Source of the DNA: an uncultured Peptostreptococcaceae bacterium
Lineage (GTDB): Bacteria; Bacillota; Clostridia; Tissierellales; Peptoniphilaceae
DNA length: 59,668 bases
NCBI GenBank assembly: GCA_947283485.1
Contig: CAMYOU010000007.1
Coordinates: 1-59,668, forward strand
Direction of reading: 5' to 3'
Notes under the pieces: model-generated
What the model was told of the DNA's origin: nothing
The model's database searches: none
What the model saw: the letters and a program-made list of their open reading frames with translations, nothing else
Made by a program: the position numbers and the translations under genes
In this document: positions 1 to 8,331 of the stretch, one piece after another
How positions within the stretch are numbered: the first letter of the stretch is position 1
Layout of the letters: each line of letters starts with the position of its first letter

Positions 1-1224
1 GGCATCCGCATCATCGACGGACTCAATTCCGTCTATGTCTATACGAACGATCTCCGGGAAGAGAATCTCATAAGGTTCGCAAGAGATGCCGCGAAAGCCA
101 TGCGCGGGAACGGAAAACCGCAGTCCGTGACACTTGCACGCATGCACACGGAATCCAAAAATCCCGTACGCATCGATCCCCGTGATGTCGATCTCGCACG
201 CGCGGTAGCCCTGTTACGACGCGGCAACGATGCGATCCTCGCGTATGACCCCATCATCACGCAAGCAGTCACGTCCTATTTTGACGAAGATCAAAAAGTA
301 ATCATCGCGAACAGCGAAGGGCTTCTCGTTCACGACAGACGCGTGCGCGGACGCTTTGCGGCACAAGCGGTGGCAACCTACGAGGGCGATATGCAGACGG
401 GTTTCGAAGCACCAGGTGCCTCAAAAGGCTTCGAGTTCTTTGAAAGCATGGATGTCGAAGCGGTCGCCAAAGAGGCGGCACGCACGGCGGTCACCATGGC
501 CAAAGCCGATTATATCGATGCGGGAGAGATGACCGTCATTATGGACAATGCGTTCGGCGGTGTCCTCTTCCACGAAAGCTGCGGACACGGTCTCGAGGCA
601 TCGTTCGTCTCCAAAGGGGAGAGCATCTATGCCGGCAAACGCGGCGAGCGGATTGCAAGCGAACTTGTGAGCGCGTATGACGACGGCACGATTCCCGGCG
701 CATGGGGCACGCTCACGGTGGACGATGAAGGCACGCCGACGCAGAAAAATCTCTTAATCGAAAACGGCATCCTCAAGAACTATCTCGTCGATCGACTCAC
801 GGGCAAACGCATGGGACTCGAGACGACGGGATCATCGAGAAGGCAGAGCTACAAATACGCACCGACTTCGCGCATGAACAATACCTATATCGCACCCGGC
901 AAGAGCACGCTCGAAGAGATGATTGCGGCGACCGAATACGGACTCTATGCGAAGAAGCTCGGCGGCGGCAGTGTTGACGTCGTGACCGGCGAATTCAATT
1001 TCTCCGTGCTCGAGGGCTATCTTGTCGAGAACGGCAAAATCGTCCGTCCCGTCCGCGGGGCAAGCCTCATCGGCAAAGGCTACGAGGTTTTGCAAAAAAT
1101 AGACATGGTCGGGAAAAATTTCGATCTCGGCTGCGGCATGTGCGGCGCAGGATCGGGCTCAATCCCCGTGCTCGTCGGGCAACCCGCACTGAGAATTTCG
1201 TCACTCACCGTCGGCGGAAGATAG
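1..1224 (+). CDS. tldD: TldD family metalloprotease (5' end cut by window)
   Basis: The reading frame is open from base 1, so the gene begins before the window; about 407 codons are visible of a family that usually has 450-480. The metal-binding HExxxH motif appears as HESCGHGLE at 571-597, and the C-terminal glycine- and cysteine-rich end (CGMCGAGSGSIP) is typical of TldD. TldD proteins pair with PmbA/TldE to form a heteromeric zinc protease that trims unstructured peptides, known from microcin B17 maturation and CcdA degradation in E. coli. The partner gene follows 9 bases downstream behind its own AGGAGG, so the two are co-transcribed. No peptide substrate gene is visible here. Confidence 0.95.
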   Translation, partial: GIRIIDGLNSVYVYTNDLREENLIRFARDAAKAMRGNGKPQSVTLARMHTESKNPVRIDPRDVDLARAVALLRRGNDAILAYDPIITQAVTSYFDEDQKVIIANSEGLLVHDRRVRGRFAAQAVATYEGDMQTGFEAPGASKGFEFFESMDVEAVAKEAARTAVTMAKADYIDAGEMTVIMDNAFGGVLFHESCGHGLEASFVSKGESIYAGKRGERIASELVSAYDDGTIPGAWGTLTVDDEGTPTQKNLLIENGILKNYLVDRLTGKRMGLETTGSSRRQSYKYAPTSRMNNTYIAPGKSTLEEMIAATEYGLYAKKLGGGSVDVVTGEFNFSVLEGYLVENGKIVRPVRGASLIGKGYEVLQKIDMVGKNFDLGCGMCGAGSGSIPVLVGQPALRISSLTVGGR

Positions 1225-1233
1225 GAGGACGAC

Positions 1234-2565
1234 ATGAAAAACATTATTGAACGCGCTTTTGCGCTCGGTCGCGCCTATTTTGACGAGGTGGAGATCTACA
1301 TCGAAGAGACATCTTCGCAGAGCATCACGACTTACAACGACACGGTCGAGAATTTTCACATGAGTGAAACCGGCGGCATGAACATCCGCGGTCTCAAGGA
1401 CGGCAGGACGGGCAGTGCCTACACGGAAAAAGTTACCTTGGAGGCGGTCGACGATCTCGTCGCAAACGCGATTGCCGCGCACCGATACATCGACACGGAG
1501 GACATCTCGTATTTTCACGACGGATCGGGCGAGTATCTTCCCGAGCGATCACCCGAGCCGGACGATGCACCCGCACCCGACACAATCATCGAAAGACTCC
1601 TTGCAATCTACGACGAAACACGCGCAAATTGCGACGCACTCTATAGCATGAGCGGACATTTCGGGAAAACCGAGTATCACATTGTTCTTGCAAATACCAA
1701 GAATCTCTACAAAGAGGCGAGCGGCAGGAGCATGTACGCTTATTTTGCACCGATCATTACGGACGGTGATGAAAAGATCCAAGCTTATTATGTGACCACC
1801 GGCAAAATCTACAAGGCACTTACGATGGAAGACGCGGCGAAAGAGGCACTCCGTCGCGCACTCATTCAATGCGGCGCCCATTCCGTTCCCGGCGGCAAGA
1901 CCTATCCGATCCTCATGCATCACGAGTGTGTTGAGGATTTTGTGGCGACACTCCTCGACATGATGGATGCACAGTCCGTGCAAAAGGGTCTGTCTCCACT
2001 CGCGGGGAAATTGAATCAAAAAATATTTCACGACGAGATGACGCTTATCGACGATCCCGTCCTTCCGGACGCATTTTCCGATATCTCTTTTGACGGAGAA
2101 GGCTATCCGACAAAAAAACAGACGCTCATCGAGAACGGCGTCTTAAGGACCTATCTTCACAATCTCAAGACGGCGGCAAAAGACGGCGTCGAGTCGACGG
2201 GACACGCATCGCGCGCTTCCTACAAGTCTTCGATCTACACGCAGGCTTGGCATGTCACCATGACGGGCGGCACGCGGACGAAAGACGAGATCTTAAAAAC
2301 CTTTGACGGACTCTATATCACGGATGTGGAGGCATTCCACGCCGGTATGAATGCGACGAGCGGAGATTTTTCGCTCCCGGCAAGCGGATTTTTGATCGAA
2401 AACGGAAAGACCGTGCATCCGGTCGATCAGATCACGATCTCCGGGAATCTTCTCAAAATGTTCCAAGACATCGGGGAGATTTCATCGGATGTCGAGCCGT
2501 CCGAAGGACGTTCGCTCTTCATGCCCTCGCTCGTTTTCACTTCGCTTAGCGTCGGCGGAAAATAA
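1234..2565 (+). CDS. pmbA: PmbA/TldE family protein, partner of TldD
   Basis: This 443-residue protein has the PmbA/TldE fold and the typical N-terminal start with an E-V-E-I-Y pattern, but it lacks the HExxxH motif, as expected for the non-catalytic subunit. The C-terminal SLSVGG ending mirrors the SLTVGG ending of the upstream TldD, consistent with paralogous halves. The ATG at 1234 sits 5 bases after AGGAGG. Its known role is to complete the substrate cavity of the TldD/TldE protease. It ends immediately before a sigma-A promoter, so the pair forms the 3' end of an operon. Confidence 0.92.
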   Translation: MKNIIERAFALGRAYFDEVEIYIEETSSQSITTYNDTVENFHMSETGGMNIRGLKDGRTGSAYTEKVTLEAVDDLVANAIAAHRYIDTEDISYFHDGSGEYLPERSPEPDDAPAPDTIIERLLAIYDETRANCDALYSMSGHFGKTEYHIVLANTKNLYKEASGRSMYAYFAPIITDGDEKIQAYYVTTGKIYKALTMEDAAKEALRRALIQCGAHSVPGGKTYPILMHHECVEDFVATLLDMMDAQSVQKGLSPLAGKLNQKIFHDEMTLIDDPVLPDAFSDISFDGEGYPTKKQTLIENGVLRTYLHNLKTAAKDGVESTGHASRASYKSSIYTQAWHVTMTGGTRTKDEILKTFDGLYITDVEAFHAGMNATSGDFSLPASGFLIENGKTVHPVDQITISGNLLKMFQDIGEISSDVEPSEGRSLFMPSLVFTSLSVGGK

Positions 2566-2568
2566 AGC

Positions 2569-2597
2569 TTGACAACGCGGAGGGAACACAGTACAAT
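2569..2597 (+). promoter_or_regulatory. Sigma-A promoter for the T-box operon
   Basis: TTGACA at 2569-2574 and TACAAT at 2592-2597 are separated by exactly 17 bases. The -35 is a perfect match and the -10 has one mismatch. Transcription would begin about 10 bases before stem I of the T-box. Confidence 0.85.
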
Positions 2598-2604
2598 AAG
2601 CAAC

Positions 2605-2850
2605 AAATTCTAAGAGACGGAGAAGTACGATTCCCGCGCGGGGCACAGAGAGTGCGTGTTGGCTGAGAACGCATGCCCGCAACGATTCGGAATAGAACCG
2701 TCAAGAAGCGACGGACAAAGGGCGACCGAGTATCTGTCGACGGGTGATCCCTCGTTATCGGGAAAGAGAATGCACTTTCTTCGGAAGTGCAAACAAGAGT
2801 GGCACCGTGAGTCCGAGACTCGCCTCTTATGGGAGGCGGGTCTTTTTTTA
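2605..2850 (+). promoter_or_regulatory. T-box riboswitch controlling an amino acid ABC importer
   Basis: Visible T-box parts: basal stem I GACGG (2616-2620) with CCGTC (2698-2702); the S-turn AGTA (2624-2627) opposite GAA (2690-2692); a distal stem-loop at about 2636-2680; stem III at 2772-2790; and the conserved T-box AGAGTGGCACCGTGA at 2796-2810. The antiterminator pairs AAGAG with CTCTT and GTGAGTC with GACTCGC (2795-2828), excluding the terminator at 2816-2850. Uncharged tRNA would promote readthrough into the transporter. The bulge TGGC predicts a tRNA with discriminator G73. The specifier is ambiguous: after GAA the sequence reads T-AGA-A. AGA (Arg) fits the rule of a following purine if one base is inserted; the strict register gives TAG, and AAC (Asn) is also possible. 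Confidence 0.93.
2816..2850 (+). terminator. T-box intrinsic terminator
   Basis: AGACTCGCCTC pairs with GGGAGGCGGGTCT across a short loop and is followed by seven T residues. It overlaps the 3' half of the antiterminator, giving the usual mutually exclusive pair. Confidence 0.92.
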
Positions 2851-2878
2851 TACGCGGACTCGCAGAAAGGAGAACATG

Positions 2879-3688
2879 ATGAAAAAAAACTTACGTTTAT
2901 TCGCACTGATTTTTGTCCTCGCGATCGCAATGGTCTCTTGCGGTCAAAAACCGCAAGCATCCTCCGACGATCCCTTTGCGGAAGTGAAAGAGAGAGGCAA
3001 ACTTATCCTCGCGACGAGCGCGGACTATCCGCCGTACGAGTTTAAGAGCCTGAAAGACGGCAAAGAAACGTACGCGGGTTTTGATATCGCAATGGCACAG
3101 TACATGGCGGACAAGATCGGCGTTGAACTTGAGATTCGCGATATGGAGTTTAAGAATGTCATCGGAGCGGTGACAAGCGGCATGGCGGACATCGGCATCG
3201 CCGGGATCTCGCCGAAAGCAGATCGCACCGAAGTCCTCTTCTCGGATATCTATTATCAAGCGACACACGGCGCACTCGTTCGCAAGGCCGACCTTGACAA
3301 GTACAAGAGCGAAGACGATCTCAAATCGAAGAAAATCGGCGTACAGATCGGCTCGATTCAAGAGGATATGGCAAAGAAAATCGAAGGTGCGGATGTCGTC
3401 TCGCTACCGCTCGTGACGACACTCATCCAAGAGCTCAAGACGAAGAAAGTCGATGCCATCATCGTGGAGAAACCGGTCGGCGAAGCTTTCGCAAAAGTCC
3501 ATGATGATCTTGCGATGGCGGAGGGAATCGAACTCATCGATCCGGACGGCGGCAGTGCCATTGCGATCAACAAAGAAAAACCGGCTTTCCGCGATGCCAT
3601 CAACGAGCTTATCAAGGAAATCAAAGAGAAAAATCTCTTCGAGAACTGGGTTGTCGAAGCGCATAAGGCGGCGGACGAAGCGCAATGA
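2879..3688 (+). CDS. Polar amino acid ABC transporter, substrate-binding lipoprotein
   Basis: The protein has a lipoprotein signal peptide (MKKNLRLFALIFVLAIAMVS followed by Cys, lipobox MVSC) and a type 3 solute-binding domain opening with GKLILATSADYPPYEF, a hallmark of the ArtJ/HisJ/GlnH family. I chose ATG 2879 because AGGAG at 2868-2872 lies 6 bases upstream; ATG 2876 is also possible. It would capture an amino acid outside the membrane and deliver it to the permease encoded next, whose start overlaps this stop (ATGA). The T-box makes an amino acid substrate near certain; arginine is favoured only by the ambiguous specifier. Confidence 0.9.
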   Translation: MKKNLRLFALIFVLAIAMVSCGQKPQASSDDPFAEVKERGKLILATSADYPPYEFKSLKDGKETYAGFDIAMAQYMADKIGVELEIRDMEFKNVIGAVTSGMADIGIAGISPKADRTEVLFSDIYYQATHGALVRKADLDKYKSEDDLKSKKIGVQIGSIQEDMAKKIEGADVVSLPLVTTLIQELKTKKVDAIIVEKPVGEAFAKVHDDLAMAEGIELIDPDGGSAIAINKEKPAFRDAINELIKEIKEKNLFENWVVEAHKAADEAQ

Positions 3689-4335
3689 GTTTTTCCGCAT
3701 TTCTCATCAAATATCTGCCGTATTATTGGATCGGAATCAAGTACACGCTCATCCTCTCCTGCCTGTCGCTCGTCTTCGGTTTTCTCTTTGGCAATGCGCT
3801 CGCCTTCGCGAAGATTTCGAAGAAAAAAATTCTATCCGTTCTTGCGACGGCATACATTGAATTTTTCCGCGGCACACCGCTCATGGTGCAGCTCTATATG
3901 GTCTATTTCGGCACGTATATCCTCGCCGGACTCGATGTCAATCGTTTCTTGGCGGCGCTCATCGCGGTATCGTTGAACTCCGCGGCGTATGTGGCGGAGA
4001 TCATCCGTGCGGGGCTATTCTCCATCGACAGGGGACAGACGGAAGCCGCGCTTTCCCTCGGGCTTACCGAGAAGCAGGCACTCATGAAGATCGTCTTGCC
4101 GCAAGCGGTGAAGAACATTCTCCCCGCTCTTGGGAACGAACTCGTGACGCTCGTCAAAGAGACGAGTATCGCGTCGGTCATCGGCGTAACGGAAATCATG
4201 TATCAATCGGATTCCATCCATGCGACGACGTACGATTTCCGCGCACTCATCATCGCGGCGGGACTCTATTTCTTACTGACTTTTACGATGTCGAAACTGC
4301 TCGGAAAGATGGAAAGGAGACTTGCACATGATTGA
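3685..4335 (+). CDS. Amino acid ABC transporter permease (HisM/GlnP type)
   Basis: A 216-residue inner-membrane permease with about five transmembrane helices. It carries the family motif FRGTPLMVQLYMVYFG near the second helix and the EAA-type cytoplasmic loop ALSLGLTEKQALMKIVLPQA that docks on the ATPase. A single permease gene is present, so the channel is probably a homodimer, as in Gram-positive polar amino acid importers. It overlaps the binding-protein stop by four bases and the ATPase start by eight, showing tight translational coupling. Confidence 0.9.
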   Translation: MSFSAFLIKYLPYYWIGIKYTLILSCLSLVFGFLFGNALAFAKISKKKILSVLATAYIEFFRGTPLMVQLYMVYFGTYILAGLDVNRFLAALIAVSLNSAAYVAEIIRAGLFSIDRGQTEAALSLGLTEKQALMKIVLPQAVKNILPALGNELVTLVKETSIASVIGVTEIMYQSDSIHATTYDFRALIIAAGLYFLLTFTMSKLLGKMERRLAHD

Positions 4336-5053
4336 ACTAAGAGGCATTTCCAAGTCTTTCGGGGAACTCGAAGTCTTGAAAGATCTCAATCTCTCGATTG
4401 CGGACGGCGAAGTCGTCGCGCTCATCGGTCCGTCGGGAAGCGGCAAGTCCACGACACTGCGCATCATGAATTTCCTCGAGCAACCGACATCGGGCGAAGT
4501 CTTCTTCAAAGGAAAGCCCATTGAGACGAAAAATCTTGTAGAGATGCGCAAAAAAATCGGCATGGTCTTTCAACATTTTCACCTTTTCCCACATATGACC
4601 GTCCTTGAGAACGTCGCCTTTGCGCCGGTCATTACGGGGAAGAAGACGAAAGAAGAGGCGGAGAAGTCGGCACGCGCACTCATCGACGCGATGGGCCTTG
4701 GCGACAAGACGAATGTCTATCCGAAAGCCCTCTCCGGCGGACAAAAACAACGTATCGCGATTGCAAGAAGTCTCGCGATGGAACCGGAGCTGATGCTCTT
4801 CGACGAAGTCACGAGTGCCTTGGATCCGGAGATGGTCGGAGAAGTCTTACGCGTCATGAAAGATCTTGCCGAGAAGGGCATGACCATGGTCGTCGTGACG
4901 CATGAGATGGGTTTCGCGAAAGAAGTCGCGGATCGCACGATTTTCATGGCGGACGGCAAGATCATGGAGGACGCACCCTCCGAGACGTTCTTTTCCGCAC
5001 CACAAACGGAGCGCGCCAAAGATTTTCTATCGCGCGTACTCGAAAAGATTTAA
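4328..5053 (+). CDS. Amino acid ABC transporter ATP-binding protein (GlnQ type)
   Basis: Walker A GPSGSGKST, signature LSGGQKQR, Walker B LMLFDEVTSALDPE and the switch histidine in VVTHEMGFA are all present in a 241-residue protein of normal length. ATG 4328 is chosen because AAAGGAG at 4313-4319 lies 8 bases upstream; an upstream TTG at 4322 adds only two residues. It powers the importer encoded by the two preceding genes and closes the T-box operon; an intrinsic terminator follows directly. Confidence 0.93.
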   Translation: MIELRGISKSFGELEVLKDLNLSIADGEVVALIGPSGSGKSTTLRIMNFLEQPTSGEVFFKGKPIETKNLVEMRKKIGMVFQHFHLFPHMTVLENVAFAPVITGKKTKEEAEKSARALIDAMGLGDKTNVYPKALSGGQKQRIAIARSLAMEPELMLFDEVTSALDPEMVGEVLRVMKDLAEKGMTMVVVTHEMGFAKEVADRTIFMADGKIMEDAPSETFFSAPQTERAKDFLSRVLEKI

Positions 5054-5058
5054 TCGAG

Positions 5059-5087
5059 CCGTCACTTCTTCGGAGGTGACGGTTTTT
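5059..5087 (+). terminator. Intrinsic terminator of the amino acid importer operon
   Basis: CCGTCAC (5059-5065) pairs with GTGACGG (5076-5082), extended inward around a TTCG tetraloop, followed by five T residues. Confidence 0.88.
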
Positions 5088-5090
5088 GAT

Positions 5091-5120
5091 TTGTAAGACC
5101 GTTCTTCGGTTGTGTATAAT
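5091..5120 (+). promoter_or_regulatory. Likely sigma-A promoter for yqeY-tkt
   Basis: TTGTAA at 5091-5096 and a perfect TATAAT at 5115-5120 are 18 bases apart. It lies just after the preceding terminator and 25 bases before the yqeY start, with AAGGAGG between. Confidence 0.7.
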
Positions 5121-5145
5121 GGGGGATAGAAAAGGAGGTCGTGGC

Positions 5146-5586
5146 ATGACTTTTTTGGAAAAATTGAGAAAAGATAAAATGCAGGCAATGAGGGAGAAGG
5201 ATAAAGTGCGCGAGGGCGTTTTGAGCCTGATGATGAGCGCGATTTTGCTTGCGGAAAAAGAAAAACACGCGCCGCTTACCGATGAAGAGGCGCTTCGTTT
5301 TGTATCGCGCGAGGCGAAACAGACGCGCGATGCACTCGATATGACGCCGGAATCGAGAAATGATCTCATCGAGGAACTCAAGAAAAAACTCGAAATCATC
5401 GAGGGATATCTCCCGAAGCAGATGACGGAAGATGAGATCCGCACGGCGATTCTCGCATTGGTCGAAGAAAAGGGACTCGAGCTTTCCCCGAAAGCCAGAG
5501 GTCTCATCATGAAAGAGATGATGGCGAAGTACGCGGGCAAGACCGACGGCAAAATGGTCTCGAGTGTACTGGGCTCGATGTTATAG
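5146..5586 (+). CDS. yqeY: YqeY-like GatB/YqeY domain protein
   Basis: This 146-residue protein matches the full-length YqeY family: an N-terminal helical part beginning TFLEKLRKDKMQAMREKDK and a C-terminal tRNA-binding-like domain containing YLPKQMTEDEI and the ending around GKMVSSVLGSML. The ATG at 5146 has AAGGAGG 6-7 bases upstream; reading further upstream would run into the promoter. The family shares its fold with the tail of GatB, the amidotransferase subunit that handles misacylated tRNA, but its cellular task is unsettled. It is followed by transketolase after 9 bases, probably on one transcript. Confidence 0.88.
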   Translation: MTFLEKLRKDKMQAMREKDKVREGVLSLMMSAILLAEKEKHAPLTDEEALRFVSREAKQTRDALDMTPESRNDLIEELKKKLEIIEGYLPKQMTEDEIRTAILALVEEKGLELSPKARGLIMKEMMAKYAGKTDGKMVSSVLGSML

Positions 5587-5595
5587 GAGGACGGG

Positions 5596-7572
5596 ATGAA
5601 CGATCAACTTGCGATCAATACGATTCGTATGCTCTCCGCAGAGGCGATTGAGAAGGCGAAGAGCGGTCATCCGGGTCTGCCGCTCGGCGCGGCTCCGGCG
5701 GCGTACACGCTCTGGAGATATATTCTCAAACACAATCCCAAGCATCCGGACTGGGAAGATAGGGATCGCTTTATTCTCTCGGCAGGTCACGGCTCGATGC
5801 TCCTATACAGTCTTCTCCATCTCTTCGGCTATGGCGTTACGATGGAGGATATCAAACAATTTCGTCAACTCGGCAGCGTGACACCGGGACATCCCGAACA
5901 CGGCTGGACGAAAGGCGTCGAAGCGACGACCGGACCGCTCGGACAGGGCATTGCCATGGCAGTCGGCATGGCGATGGCGGAAGCACATCTTGCGAAGACC
6001 TACAATCGCCCCGGATACTCGATCGTAGATCATTACACCTACGCGCTCTGCGGTGACGGTTGTCTCATGGAAGGCATCAGTTACGAGGCGGCAAGCCTTG
6101 CCGGTACGCTCGGACTCGGAAAACTCATCGTCCTCTACGATTCCAACGAAATCACCATTGAGGGATCGACTTCGATCGCCTTTACGGAAAATGTACGCGG
6201 ACGTTTTGACGCGCTCGGATGGCAGACGCTCTATGTCAAGGACGGCAACGATATCGAGGCGATCGGTTCCGCCATCATGGAGGCGAAAAAAGAGAACGAT
6301 CGCCCGACCCTCATCGAAATTAAGACCAAGATCGGCTACGGTTCGCCAAAAGTCGGGAGTGCGCAGGCGCACGGCGCACCCCTCGGAGCGGAAGGCATCG
6401 AAAAGACGAGAGAATTTTTCCACTATACGGAGCCGTCTTTCAGCGTGCCGGAAGCTGTTTCGAGAGAACTGGAGGAAGTCTCTCGTGCCCTGGAGGAACG
6501 AGAGAACGCCTGGAACGAACTCCTCGAAAACTACAAGGAAAAATATCCCGCACTCTTCGAAGCCTATACGGAAGCGATGGCGGGGAAACCCGACCCCAAG
6601 CTTTTCGGCGACGATTTTTACCGTTTTGAGAAGGACATGGCAACCCGCGCATACAGCGGCGTCGCCCTCAATCGCATTGCAAAGAAAGTTCCGTATCTCA
6701 TGGGCGGCTCCGCCGATCTCGCACCGTCGAACAATTCCGCGATGGAAGGTCGCGCATCATTCACGAAAGAGAGTTATGAGGGTACGAATGTGCATTTCGG
6801 CGTGCGTGAACACGCGATGGCGGCGATCGGCAACGGTCTTGCGCTCCATGGAGGCGTGATTCCGTATGTTGCCACGTTCCTCGTCTTCTCGGATTATGCC
6901 AAAGCGTCGATTCGTCTCTCCGCACTTATGAATCTCAATGTGACGTATATCTTCACACACGATTCGATCGGCGTCGGCGAAGACGGTCCGACCCACGAAC
7001 CCGTCGACCAACTCGCGATGTTGCGTTCCATTCCGGGACTCACCGTCTGGAGACCGTGTGACGGTAAAGAAACCGCGGCGGCGTGGGAATATGCCATGAC
7101 GAACGAGGGACCGAATGTACTGGCACTAAGTCGTCAAACGCTCCCGAGACTCGAAAACACGGGGAAAGACGCACTTCGCGGTGCATATGTCCTACACGAT
7201 TTTGGAGACCATTTCAAGATGATCCTCATCGCGTCGGGATCCGAAGTCGCGCTCGCGCTCGAAGTCGGAGCAATGCTCGCACAACGCGGCTACAACACGC
7301 GCGTCGTCAGCATGCCGTCGATGGAAGTCTTCAGAAAACAGAGTGAAGAATATAAAGAGAGCGTACTGCCCTCGTCCATGCGTCTACGCATGTCGATCGA
7401 AGCCCTCTCGACACAACCGTGGCATGAATGGGTGGGACTCGACGGCGAATGTGTCGGCATGGATACGTTCGGAGCAAGCGCACCCGCAAAAGATCTTATG
7501 GAACACTTCGGCTTCACCCCCGAGAAGATCACGGAGCGTGCGCTTCAACTCTTAGGCGACAGCCTAAAATAA
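5596..7572 (+). CDS. tkt: Transketolase
   Basis: The 658-residue protein has full transketolase length. The thiamine diphosphate motif begins GDGCLMEG, the catalytic glutamate sits in FGVREHAMAAIGNGLALHGG, and the pyrimidine-domain stretch HDSIGVGEDGPTHEPVDQL is canonical. It moves two-carbon ketol units between sugar phosphates in the non-oxidative pentose phosphate pathway. RpiB, encoded at 41395, belongs to the same pathway. AGGAGG lies 7 bases before the ATG. The gene shares a transcript with yqeY upstream and perhaps with the ABC exporter downstream, as no terminator separates them. Confidence 0.96.
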   Translation: MNDQLAINTIRMLSAEAIEKAKSGHPGLPLGAAPAAYTLWRYILKHNPKHPDWEDRDRFILSAGHGSMLLYSLLHLFGYGVTMEDIKQFRQLGSVTPGHPEHGWTKGVEATTGPLGQGIAMAVGMAMAEAHLAKTYNRPGYSIVDHYTYALCGDGCLMEGISYEAASLAGTLGLGKLIVLYDSNEITIEGSTSIAFTENVRGRFDALGWQTLYVKDGNDIEAIGSAIMEAKKENDRPTLIEIKTKIGYGSPKVGSAQAHGAPLGAEGIEKTREFFHYTEPSFSVPEAVSRELEEVSRALEERENAWNELLENYKEKYPALFEAYTEAMAGKPDPKLFGDDFYRFEKDMATRAYSGVALNRIAKKVPYLMGGSADLAPSNNSAMEGRASFTKESYEGTNVHFGVREHAMAAIGNGLALHGGVIPYVATFLVFSDYAKASIRLSALMNLNVTYIFTHDSIGVGEDGPTHEPVDQLAMLRSIPGLTVWRPCDGKETAAAWEYAMTNEGPNVLALSRQTLPRLENTGKDALRGAYVLHDFGDHFKMILIASGSEVALALEVGAMLAQRGYNTRVVSMPSMEVFRKQSEEYKESVLPSSMRLRMSIEALSTQPWHEWVGLDGECVGMDTFGASAPAKDLMEHFGFTPEKITERALQLLGDSLK

Positions 7573-7596
7573 AAATTCATATCAAAAGGAGATTTT

Positions 7597-8331
7597 ATGA
7601 TCGAAATCAAGAACCTCACGAAAATTTACGAAGGCAAAACGGAGAAAAAAGCCGTCGATAATATTTCCCTCTCGATCGAGAAGGGAAAAATCTTCGGCTT
7701 CTTGGGACCGAACGGTGCCGGCAAATCGACGACCATCAAGATGATGGTGGGTCTCTTAAAACAAACCGAGGGAAACATTCTCTTTGACGGAATCGACACG
7801 CTCGACGATCCCGTAGGCACGAAGAAACTCTTCTCCTATGTGCCGGACAATCCGGATATCTACGAAGTCATGACGGGACTCGATTATCTCAATTTCCTCG
7901 CAGATATTCGCGGACTCGGCAAAGATGAACGCAAAGAGAAGATCGACGAATACGCCAAGCTCTTCTCCATGCAGGACGATCTCGGCGGATTTATCAAATC
8001 CTATTCGCACGGCATGCGTCAGAAGATCGTCCTCATCGGCGCGCTCATCCACGAGCCGGAATTTCTCATTCTCGACGAGCCGATGGTCGGTCTCGATCCC
8101 AAGAGTTCCTACGAGCTCAAGGAGGTCATGAGACGTCGTGCGGACGCGGGCAAATCGGTCTTTTTCTCGACGCACGTCCTCGAGGTGGCGGAAAAAGTCT
8201 GCGACAAAATCGCCATCATCAATCACGGCAAGATCATCGCATCGGGCACGATGGATGAACTCAGAAGCCTTGAACACGAGGAGGGCGGATCGCTCGAGAA
8301 GATCTTCCTGGAGTTGACGGAAAATGCATAA
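7597..8331 (+). CDS. ABC-2 type exporter, ATP-binding protein
   Basis: A 244-residue ATPase with Walker A GPNGAGKST, a modified signature YSHGMRQK in place of LSGGQ, Walker B FLILDEPMVGLDP and the switch histidine in FFSTHVLEVAEKVCD. This pattern is typical of CcmA/NatA-like export ATPases. AAAAGGAG lies 6 bases upstream of the ATG. The next gene overlaps it by eight bases and supplies the membrane subunit. The substrate cannot be read from the sequence. Confidence 0.9.
   Translation: MIEIKNLTKIYEGKTEKKAVDNISLSIEKGKIFGFLGPNGAGKSTTIKMMVGLLKQTEGNILFDGIDTLDDPVGTKKLFSYVPDNPDIYEVMTGLDYLNFLADIRGLGKDERKEKIDEYAKLFSMQDDLGGFIKSYSHGMRQKIVLIGALIHEPEFLILDEPMVGLDPKSSYELKEVMRRRADAGKSVFFSTHVLEVAEKVCDKIAIINHGKIIASGTMDELRSLEHEEGGSLEKIFLELTENA

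Noticed and set aside
2693..2695. TAG as the T-box specifier codon
   Set aside because: It is a stop codon with no matching tRNA in normal decoding. An extra loop base giving AGA is more plausible, though not proven.
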